A stretch of 13,134 nt of DNA from NCBI GenBank assembly GCA_034420775.1, contig DAOUKZ010000155.1, forward strand, positions 1-13,134. Reading direction: 5' to 3'. The first letter of the stretch is position 1; every line of letters starts with the position of its first letter. Of the stretch, positions 7,614 to 13,134 are shown piece by piece. This DNA is from DAOUKH01 sp034420775. Its GTDB lineage: Bacteria; Chloroflexota; Dehalococcoidia; SHYB01. The position numbers and the translations under genes were made by a program. Below the pieces are notes generated by a model, which saw nothing but the letters and a program-made list of their open reading frames with translations, was not told where the DNA came from and made no database searches.

Positions 7614-8357
7614 ATGCATCCGATCTACGCTCCCTATGGCGTCTACCGCGACACCGCCTCCGAGTGGTTCGAGATGACGGAAAACGCAAAGAAGGTCCGC
7701 CTCTACCTGGAGGACTTCTTCATCGAGCACGGGCGCAGCCCCAACCTCCCCCAGATCATGCGCGACAACGATCTCGACCAGAACCAGACGTGGCACGCGC
7801 TCTGGCAGCTCGAACGCGCCGTCCAGGTGATGTTCGTCCCCGGCAGCGAGGACATCGTCAAGGTGCCCCCCTTCTCCAACGCCGCCACCCGCCACCGCGT
7901 GACCGTCGACGGTGAGTCGAAGTGGTATGCGGGATGCGGCGGCGAGTCATGCGCCATCAACGCGATGTTCCCGGGCAAAGTCGTGACGGTGGACTCCCAC
8001 TGCCCCTGCTGCTGGGAGCCGATCCGCTTCAGCGCCAAGGACCGCCAGCTCGTGGACTTCGAGCCGGAGACGGCCGTCCTCCACATCGGCGTCAGCCCCT
8101 ACGACTTCCGCAAGGACTGGATCGTCACCTGCGACAGCATCAACTTCTTCATCGACCCCGACCACGTGGCGGTGTGGGAGAAGGTGTACCCGGACAAGCG
8201 AGGCGTCCACATGCCCGCGCCGAACGGTATCCCGTGGGTCGACGGCGTAGCGAGCACACGCCACTACGACTACAACCGCGGCCCCGACCTGGCGAACGGC
8301 GACATGATCCGCCAAGCCTTCGCCAATAGCGGCCTCGACGTCTCGGTCTGGGACTAG
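7614..8357 (+). CDS. MerB-like (organomercurial lyase fold) protein of unknown substrate
   Basis: A 247-residue protein related to alkylmercury lyase MerB, which protonolyses carbon-mercury bonds using two cysteines and an aspartate. Residues about 24-100 form the N-terminal winged-helix-like part (TENAKKVRLYLEDFF, then HRVTV). The core follows: CAINAMFP (113-120) against MerB CALDTLMFP, DSHC (127-130) against SSHC, and TCDSINFF (172-179) against FCCHVHFF. Thus Cys113, Cys130 and Cys173 align with MerB Cys96, Cys117 and Cys159, while Asn116 replaces catalytic Asp99. In another alignment Cys108 (YAGC) takes the Cys96 place and Glu111 the Asp place. Extra cysteines occur at 132 and 133. It is about 35 residues longer than plasmid MerB (about 212), mostly C-terminal. 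AGGAGG lies five bases before the ATG, and the gene is 36 bases after the monooxygenase. No merA, merR, merT or merP is present, so I infer a catabolic role rather than mercury resistance. Confidence 0.82.
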   Translation: MHPIYAPYGVYRDTASEWFEMTENAKKVRLYLEDFFIEHGRSPNLPQIMRDNDLDQNQTWHALWQLERAVQVMFVPGSEDIVKVPPFSNAATRHRVTVDGESKWYAGCGGESCAINAMFPGKVVTVDSHCPCCWEPIRFSAKDRQLVDFEPETAVLHIGVSPYDFRKDWIVTCDSINFFIDPDHVAVWEKVYPDKRGVHMPAPNGIPWVDGVASTRHYDYNRGPDLANGDMIRQAFANSGLDVSVWD

Positions 8358-8383
8358 CGCAGGTCGCTACGGGGAGGCGGCCC

Positions 8384-9646
8384 ATGCCCCAAGCGCGGAC
8401 CGATAGGGCGTCGTCCGAGGAGGCGCAACCCGCCGAGGGAGCCCGCGCGCTGGAAGGGCTGCGCGTCGTCGAGTTCGGCGAGTACATCTCCGCGCCCTAC
8501 CTGGGGCGGCTCCTCGCCCTGTACGGCGCCGAGGTCATCAAGATCGAGCCGCGCGCCGGCGACCACGCGCGGGGTCACGGTCCGTATCCCAAGGACGCCG
8601 ACGGCGACCCCGACCGCAGCGGCCTCTTCCTCTACCTCAACGCCGGCAAGCAGAGCGTGACCATCGACCCCGCCGCGCCCCGCGGAGCCGGTCTCGTTCT
8701 CGACCTCGCCCGCCGGGCGGATATCCTGATCGACAACTACATGCCCAACGATCTCGAAGCCTGGGGCCTGACTCCCGAACGCACGGCGGAAGCCAACCCC
8801 ACCCTCGTCCACACCTCGATTACCACGTTCGGCCACTTCGGCCCCTACCGCGACTTCAAGGGCTACGCGCTCACCGCCTCGGCCGCTGGAGGGGTCGCCT
8901 ACCGCACCGGCGACCCCAAGCGGCAGCCGCTCGCCATGCCCTACGACCGCGCCGACTACTGGGGAGGCATGAACGCCGCCTCGGCGACGATGATCGCAGT
9001 GATGAACCGGGAGCGCACCGGACGGGGCCAGCACGTCGATATCTCCACCGCCGACTGCATCAACACCTTCAACAACCCGATGGACTACATCGACTACGTC
9101 GATACCGGCTTCTACCCCCGCCGCGGCGGCAACCGCAATCCCACCATCTACCCCTTCGTGCTCCTGCCTTGCAAGGACGGCTACTACGGCCTGATCGTGG
9201 CGCACGAGAAGCAGTGGACGCGCTTCGGCGACCTCATGGGGAATCCGCCGTGGATGAGCGAGCCCCGCTTCGCCGACCGCGACAAGGCCGGCAAGGAGTA
9301 TCCCGAAGAGATCGACGACCAGATCAAGCCCTGGCTCGCCAAGTACACCAAGGCCGAGTTGTGGCGAATGTTCCGCGAGAGCCGCATCCCGTGGCACCCC
9401 GCCCACACCGTCGCCGAGCTGTTGGAATGGGAGCAGCTCCAGGTCCGCGACTACTGGGCCGAGGTCCCCAGCGACGGCGGCCCTCCGATGCGCGTCCCCG
9501 GCGCGCCGTTCAAGCTGACGGCCTCCGCGCGCGTCGAGCCCGGCCCGGCGCCCCGTCTCGGGGAGCACAACGAACACGTCCTCGGCGGTCTCCTCGGCCG
9601 CTCGTCGTCCGACCTCGAAGAGCTGCGCGCGGCGGGTGCGGTATGA
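8384..9646 (+). CDS. CaiB/BaiF (class III) CoA-transferase, first of a pair
   Basis: A 420-residue family III CoA-transferase, which moves CoA between carboxylates through an aspartyl-CoA anhydride in a knotted dimer. After a 22-residue polar extension the fold begins at LEGLRVVEFGEYISAPYLGRLLALYGAEVIKIEP (23-56). It continues with LIDNYMPN (115-122, the usual ENFRPG site) and TTFGHFGPY (147-155). RADYWGG follows, where Asp191 is the likely nucleophile, and then RERTGRGQHVDIS (209-221). A GGNRNPTIYPF segment and a C-terminal RLGEHNEHVL complete the family pattern. GGGAGG lies six bases before the ATG, and the gene follows the MerB-like gene by 26 bases. Its last four bases overlap the next CoA-transferase (ATGA), so the two are probably translationally coupled and may form a heteromer. 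The acid substrate is unknown; the role is presumably to activate a carboxylate made by the upstream enzymes. Confidence 0.92.
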   Translation: MPQARTDRASSEEAQPAEGARALEGLRVVEFGEYISAPYLGRLLALYGAEVIKIEPRAGDHARGHGPYPKDADGDPDRSGLFLYLNAGKQSVTIDPAAPRGAGLVLDLARRADILIDNYMPNDLEAWGLTPERTAEANPTLVHTSITTFGHFGPYRDFKGYALTASAAGGVAYRTGDPKRQPLAMPYDRADYWGGMNAASATMIAVMNRERTGRGQHVDISTADCINTFNNPMDYIDYVDTGFYPRRGGNRNPTIYPFVLLPCKDGYYGLIVAHEKQWTRFGDLMGNPPWMSEPRFADRDKAGKEYPEEIDDQIKPWLAKYTKAELWRMFRESRIPWHPAHTVAELLEWEQLQVRDYWAEVPSDGGPPMRVPGAPFKLTASARVEPGPAPRLGEHNEHVLGGLLGRSSSDLEELRAAGAV

Positions 9647-10854
9647 CGCTCCCGCTCGAAGGCATCCGCATCGTCGACTTCACCCAGGTCTGGGCGGGGC
9701 CGCAGGTCAGCGCCTGCCTCGGCGACATGGGCGCGACGGTGGCGCGGGTCGAGTCGAACAGCGGCACCGACGTGCAGCGCAACTTCGGCCGCCCCAAGTC
9801 GCCCATGCGCCAGATTCTCGAGTCGCACTGGTACTACCGGAGCCGCGAGTACTACGTCACCCTCAACCTGCTCCACGCCGAGGGCGTCGATCTCCTCAAG
9901 CGCATGATCCACTGGGGCGACGTGCTCGTCCTCAACCTCTCCCCGCACAAGCAGCGCGCCCTCGGCGTCGACTACGAGAGCCTGCGCAAGGAGAAGCCCG
10001 ACCTCATCATGGCCGCCTTCTCCGCCGCCGGGCAGTGGGGCCCCTACGACGACCTGCTCGCCTTCGGCCCCTCCATGAACGTCGCCGTCGGCAGCGACGC
10101 CCTCGTCGGCTACCCGGAGGACGAGGGCCGACCCATGCTCCACGTCTGGGACCCCGACCCCGGCATGGGGGTCATGCTCGGTTACGCGATCATGACCGCC
10201 GTCTTCCACCGCTCCCGCACCGGCAAGGGCCAGCTGATCGACCTGCCGTTCAGCGAGCTCCTGCCCGGCTTTCTCGGCGAGCCGATCATCGAATACCAGA
10301 TGACCGGCGAGGTCCCCAAGCCGAAGGGGAACCGTCACCCGCACATGGCCCCGCACGAGATCTACCCCAGTAGGGAAGAAGATTCTTGGGTCTCCATCGC
10401 GGTGAACGGCCAGGAGGAGTGGCGGGCCTTCTGCGGCGCCATCGGCCGCCCCGAACTCTCCGCCGACCCTCGCTTCGCCACCCTCGCCGACCGCCAGGCC
10501 AACCTCGCCGCCCTGGACGATACGGTCGCCGCCTGGACGCGGGAGCGGTCGAACATCGAGGCGACGCATCTACTCCAGCGGGCCGGCATCGCCGCCGCGC
10601 CGGCGTACAAGGTCAGCGAGCTCTACCACGACCCCCACGACATTGCTCGCCGCACCTCGATCGACGTGCAGGTGGACGAGCTCGACCCCGCCGACGTGAC
10701 CTACGGGATTCCGTGGCGACTCAGCGAGACGCCCGGCGCGGTGCGCAGCCTGGGGCGCCGCCTCGGCGCCGACAACGAGCGCTTCTACCGCGACGAGCTC
10801 GCGCTGCCGCCCGAGGAAGTCGAGCGCCTCATCGAGCAGCAGGTCATCTACTAG
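9643..10854 (+). CDS. CaiB/BaiF (class III) CoA-transferase, second of a pair
   Basis: A 403-residue family III CoA-transferase, clearly diverged from its upstream neighbour. The fold starts at LEGIRIVDFTQVWAGPQVSACLGDMGATVARVES (5-38). The site usually read as ENFRPG is LNLSPHKQRALG (97-108). SAAGQWGPYDD (127-137) is the conserved Gly-rich block, and WDPDPGMG (169-176) carries the probable nucleophile Asp172. RSRTGKGQLIDLPFSE follows, then KGNRHPHMAPHEIYP, and a C-terminal LGADNERFY. The ATG overlaps the preceding TGA as ATGA, with only a weak ribosome site, so translation most likely depends on the upstream gene. Known class III heteromers encoded by adjacent genes include SmtAB of Chloroflexus and BbsEF of toluene degraders, so a heteromer is plausible, but both subunits here retain an Asp and could act separately. 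It ends the plus-strand operon, 12 bases short of the convergent reductase gene. Confidence 0.92.
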   Translation: MTLPLEGIRIVDFTQVWAGPQVSACLGDMGATVARVESNSGTDVQRNFGRPKSPMRQILESHWYYRSREYYVTLNLLHAEGVDLLKRMIHWGDVLVLNLSPHKQRALGVDYESLRKEKPDLIMAAFSAAGQWGPYDDLLAFGPSMNVAVGSDALVGYPEDEGRPMLHVWDPDPGMGVMLGYAIMTAVFHRSRTGKGQLIDLPFSELLPGFLGEPIIEYQMTGEVPKPKGNRHPHMAPHEIYPSREEDSWVSIAVNGQEEWRAFCGAIGRPELSADPRFATLADRQANLAALDDTVAAWTRERSNIEATHLLQRAGIAAAPAYKVSELYHDPHDIARRTSIDVQVDELDPADVTYGIPWRLSETPGAVRSLGRRLGADNERFYRDELALPPEEVERLIEQQVIY

Positions 10855-10866
10855 CCCGAAGCGTCG

Positions 10867-12660
10867 TTAGACGGCGCACTCCCCTTCGCCGCGCTCGACC
10901 TTGAAGGGGACCGTCTTGCTCCAGTCCATGTAGGTCTGGATCGTGTCCTTGCCGAGCGGCCCGACCTGTTGCAGGTCGGCGAGAAGCGGCGAAAAGGCGT
11001 CGGGGCCGACGCGGTCCACGAAGTCGAGGAAGCGCTCGTCAGGGCTCTCCCGCTCCTGGGTGTAGAAGTCGAGTACGCGCTCAATGAACTCGGGGGCGAG
11101 CTTGGCCGGCACCCGGCCGCGGACGCGCTGGCCGATGCGGATCGGCCCCTCCGTCCCCGTCGCGTTGCCGCCGACGAAGACCTCGTAGGCCGGGACCTGC
11201 TGGCCGCTGGCTCCCTTGATGGCGGCCCCGTGGAAGCCGATGCTGGCGATGTGGTGCTGCCCGCAACCGTTGGGGCAGCCGCTCGCCTTCACGTGCATCT
11301 TCTTGACCTGGGCGTCGGAGGTGTCGAGGGCGGCGATCTTCTCTCGGAGCGCCCGCCCCAGGCCCATCGACGATGTGATGCCCAGCTTGCAACTGTCCGT
11401 TCCGGGGCAGGTGACGACGTCCGTGATCTCGTCCGCGCCGCCCTCGACAAGGTCGAGCGCCTTCAGATCGTTCCACACGTCGTGGACAAGCTCCGTCCGC
11501 ACCCAACGCAGCACGAGGTTCTGCTCCTGCGTCAGCCGGACACGGCCGCCGGCGTAGGCGCGGCTGATCGCCGCGATGCCGCGGAATTGGTCGCCGTCGA
11601 GGTCGCCCTGGGGAACGGTGATCTCGACGACGACGTAGCCGTCCTGGCGCTGCGGCCGCACGTTCGTGGCCGCCCACGCCGTGAACTCCGGCGACGCCGT
11701 TGTCCCGTTGGCGAATCGGCTCGCCGTGGGAGGCGGCGGTGCGTCGGCGGCCTCGTCGTCCTCGAACATCCACGGCTCGGGGTCAATTTTCTCTTCGGCC
11801 CACGGCTTCGCCAGCTCCGCCTCCACCAGCTTGCGGAACTCGTCGATGCCGATGCGGTCCACGAGGAACTTGATCCGCGCCTTCATCCGGTTCTTGCGCA
11901 GCTCGTCGGCGGCGTCGAAGACCCGGAATACCGCCTCCGACACCCGCAGGTAGTCGTCAACGGACACGAATTCATAGAGCGTCGGCGCGAGCCGCGCCAT
12001 GATCGACGTCCCGCCGCCGACCACGATCTTGAAACCGCGCACCGTCTCGCCATCAACCTCCCTGGTCTGGGCGATGAAGCCGAGGTCGTGGATCGCGGTC
12101 ATGGCGCAGTCGTGGTCGCAGCCGGAGAAGGCCGTCTTGAGCTTGCGGGGGAAGGCTTGCGTCAGCGGATGCCGCACGAAGTAGCGGGCATAGGCCGTCA
12201 GATAGGGAGTCGGATCGAAGGGCTCGCCGCCGCAGACGCCCGCCAGCGGGCATCCCGCCACGTTCCGCACCGTGTTGCCGCAGGCCTCGCGCGTGGTCAG
12301 TCCCGCCGAACCAAGGAGCCGCAGACCGTCCGCCGACCGGTCGAGCAGGATGTGGTGGAACTGGATGTTCTCTCGGGTGGTGATGTGCCCCTTCTTCAGG
12401 GGCGCGAACTCGTCGGTGAACTCGCCCAGGACGTCAAGCTGGTCCGCGGTCACGCCGCCGAAGGGCAGCTTGACCCGGAACATCTGGGCGTCGGGCTGGC
12501 GCTGGCCGTACACGCCCTGCCGAAGCCGGAACTTCATGAACTCTTCCTCGGGGTTCTCCCCCGAGCGGAACTTTCCGACTTCCTCTTCGAAGGCGTCGAT
12601 CTCTTCGGGCAGATAGGGGATGACGCCCTTCTCCGCGCCCCTCTTCTCGACCGTGGTCAT
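10867..12660 (-). CDS. Siroheme [4Fe-4S] sulfite/nitrite reductase, probably assimilatory sulfite reductase
   Basis: A 597-residue reductase of the siroheme sulfite/nitrite family, which carries out six-electron reduction of sulfite to sulfide or nitrite to ammonia, normally taking electrons from ferredoxin. Two ferredoxin-like halves are joined by an acidic, proline-rich linker (about 299-335). Siroheme-binding and active-site residues are visible: HITTRENIQFHH (Arg96), GNTVRN (Arg132) and FPRKLKT (Lys173, Lys175). These match E. coli CysI Arg83, Arg153, Lys215 and Lys217. The Lys-x-Lys pair is the sulfite-reductase form, while plant nitrite reductases have Lys-x-Asn. Cys418, Cys424, Cys462 and Cys466 (CPGTDSC and GCPNGC) bind the 4Fe-4S/siroheme centre. 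A GVYGQRQ Tyr51 is near where mycobacterial enzymes have a Tyr-Cys crosslink, but its usual GDCPR partner motif is not present. The ATG at 12660 has AAGGAAG upstream. The gene has its own promoter and converges on the CoA-transferase operon. Confidence 0.93.
   Translation of the reverse strand: MTTVEKRGAEKGVIPYLPEEIDAFEEEVGKFRSGENPEEEFMKFRLRQGVYGQRQPDAQMFRVKLPFGGVTADQLDVLGEFTDEFAPLKKGHITTRENIQFHHILLDRSADGLRLLGSAGLTTREACGNTVRNVAGCPLAGVCGGEPFDPTPYLTAYARYFVRHPLTQAFPRKLKTAFSGCDHDCAMTAIHDLGFIAQTREVDGETVRGFKIVVGGGTSIMARLAPTLYEFVSVDDYLRVSEAVFRVFDAADELRKNRMKARIKFLVDRIGIDEFRKLVEAELAKPWAEEKIDPEPWMFEDDEAADAPPPPTASRFANGTTASPEFTAWAATNVRPQRQDGYVVVEITVPQGDLDGDQFRGIAAISRAYAGGRVRLTQEQNLVLRWVRTELVHDVWNDLKALDLVEGGADEITDVVTCPGTDSCKLGITSSMGLGRALREKIAALDTSDAQVKKMHVKASGCPNGCGQHHIASIGFHGAAIKGASGQQVPAYEVFVGGNATGTEGPIRIGQRVRGRVPAKLAPEFIERVLDFYTQERESPDERFLDFVDRVGPDAFSPLLADLQQVGPLGKDTIQTYMDWSKTVPFKVERGEGECAV
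10880..10910. terminator. Candidate bidirectional terminator/attenuator hairpin at the convergent junction
   Basis: TCCCCTTC (10880-10887) and GAAGGGGA (10903-10910) form a perfect eight-base inverted repeat around a 15-base loop, inside the last codons of the reductase gene and just past the end of the second CoA-transferase. Only 12 bases separate the two stop codons, so any terminator must overlap coding sequence. There is no T-run on either side, so it is not a standard intrinsic terminator, and it may be coincidental. Confidence 0.3.
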
Positions 12661-12759
12661 GCTGCTCTCTTCCTTAGCTCTCTGCGGTAGTAGGTCGTCG
12701 GCATCCCCCAGCCCTCACCGAAGGGACGCCGCATCCGATGAATCCATGCCCGAAGGTTC

Positions 12760-12787
12760 AGTCTAGCATCGCGGGATGCCGTGTCAA
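12760..12787 (-). promoter_or_regulatory. Probable promoter of the sulfite/nitrite reductase gene
   Basis: On the minus strand, consensus TTGACA (12782-12787) is followed by a 16-base spacer and TAGACT (12760-12765, four of six). It also has a TGC just upstream of the -10 box, the extended -10 form. Transcription should start near 12753, leaving a leader of about 92 bases. The spacer contains a five-base inverted repeat GCATC-N4-GATGC (12766-12770 and 12775-12779), a plausible operator position. The rest of the 142-base gap shows nothing further that I recognise. Confidence 0.68.
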
Positions 12788-12802
12788 ACAGAAGTGCCTC
12801 CG

Positions 12803-13134
12803 CTACGCCCCCGGCGACGCCAGCGCCAAGGCGCGCTCGTAGTCCTCGCGCGTGTTCAGGTTGGTCAGCACCAGCGGGTCGTCGACCTCGACCTCATCGA
12901 TGGCGCCACTGTGCCGCTGGATCACCTCGCGGACACCACGCCCCTCCTCCGTGATGCGGAGCAGCTCGGGAAGCAACGATGCGTCGAAGATGGGCGGGTG
13001 ACCATGCCTGCTGCCGTGCGCCGGAATCGAGATGAGCGCTCCCCGCTCCGCGTGGGCCTCGGCGAGACGGCGTAGCAGCGACGCCGGGCGGGGCTGGTCG
13101 GCGGCCAGCAGCAGGACAGAGGCCGCACCGCGCT
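12803..13134 (-). CDS. MobA/MocA-like molybdenum-cofactor nucleotidyltransferase, C-terminal fragment
   Basis: I read 109 C-terminal residues on the minus strand; the N-terminal part lies beyond the right edge. It matches the C-terminal half of the MobA-like NTP-transferase family, which attaches GMP or CMP to molybdopterin in the cytosol. Seen are a hydrophobic strand ending LLLAADQPRP (the conserved Asp-Gln-Pro that contacts nucleotide/metal) and a GALISIP strand. HGSRHGHPPIFDASLL is the usual rGHPvlf signature, followed by GRGVREVIQR and a terminal strand with LVLTNLNTREDYERAL (equivalent to the DvDTpeDy motif). GTP- or CTP-specificity cannot be told because the N-terminal glycine-rich motif is missing. 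The stop is at 12803-12805, and the reductase promoter lies just beyond, so the two genes are probably separate units despite their shared strand. A sugar-phosphate nucleotidyltransferase is less likely given the GHPP motif. Confidence 0.82.
   Translation of the reverse strand, partial: RGAASVLLLAADQPRPASLLRRLAEAHAERGALISIPAHGSRHGHPPIFDASLLPELLRITEEGRGVREVIQRHSGAIDEVEVDDPLVLTNLNTREDYERALALASPGA

Noticed and set aside
7614..8357. A mercury-resistance (mer) operon
   Set aside because: No merA, merR, merT, merP or mercuric transporter is nearby, and the MerB-like protein has a changed active-site residue.
9178..9640. Upstream in-frame extension of the second CoA-transferase into the first gene
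   Set aside because: It is an Arg/Pro-rich out-of-frame reading of the first CoA-transferase; the family N-terminus begins right at the ATG at 9643.
10969..12690. Plus-strand 573-codon open frame opposite the reductase gene, and the 372- and 407-codon minus-strand frames opposite the CoA-transferases
   Set aside because: The opposite strand encodes proteins with intact catalytic motifs, and these frames show the same shadow-like composition.
12922..13128. 68-codon minus-strand open frame at the right edge
   Set aside because: It is out of frame with the nucleotidyltransferase, which is continuous on the same strand and carries family motifs.
1..13134. CRISPR arrays, tRNA or rRNA genes, insertion sequences, integrase or attachment sites
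   Set aside because: I saw no regularly spaced repeats, no tRNA-like or rRNA segments, no transposase or integrase motifs, and no flanking direct repeats around the catabolic cluster.

Overview
The window reads as ordinary chromosome of a G+C-rich bacterium (roughly two thirds G+C by eye). RpoB and RpoC look most like those of Chloroflexota. RpoB starts with a SYARIPEVL-type segment, and RpoC carries a long coiled-coil insertion in the clamp region. The flanking set of a luciferase-like flavin monooxygenase, an SDR, CaiB/BaiF CoA-transferases and a MerB-like protein would fit a SAR202/Dehalococcoidia-type lineage. That placement is inference; no rRNA or other strict taxonomic marker is present.

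Layout, left to right: (1) 1-5226, minus strand: rpoC (5' part only, running off the left edge) downstream of a complete rpoB, transcribed leftward from a near-consensus promoter at 5370-5399. (2) 5227-5502: divergent promoter region with a second good promoter firing rightward. (3) 5503-10854, plus strand: five closely spaced genes forming a probable operon: SDR oxidoreductase, luciferase-like (LLM) flavin monooxygenase, MerB/alkylmercury-lyase-like protein, and two class III (CaiB/BaiF) CoA-transferases whose reading frames overlap by four bases. (4) 10867-12660, minus strand: a siroheme/[4Fe-4S] sulfite/nitrite reductase, converging on the operon with a 12-base gap and having its own promoter at 12760-12787. 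(5) 12803-13134, minus strand: the C-terminal part of a MobA/MocA-like nucleotidyltransferase, cut by the right edge.

The most interesting part is the five-gene cluster. It has the parts of a degradation pathway (flavin monooxygenase, dehydrogenase, a lyase-fold protein and two CoA-transferases) but no transporter, regulator or mercury-resistance gene. The MerB-like protein keeps cysteines alignable with the three MerB core cysteines, but has Asn where MerB has its catalytic Asp, plus extra cysteines. I infer a non-mercury substrate, possibly cleavage of an unusual carbon-heteroatom bond, with the product entering CoA-thioester metabolism. The convergent reductase has a Lys-x-Lys active-site motif that favours sulfite over nitrite; if the monooxygenase were a desulfonating one, the two units would be metabolically linked, but nothing in the sequence proves this.

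Other notable points are an extremely acidic C-terminal tail of about 120 residues on RpoB, encoded by near-repetitive GTC/ATC-type DNA, the roughly 190-residue coiled-coil insertion in RpoC, and two back-to-back promoters with identical -10 boxes and spacer lengths between rpoB and the catabolic cluster.
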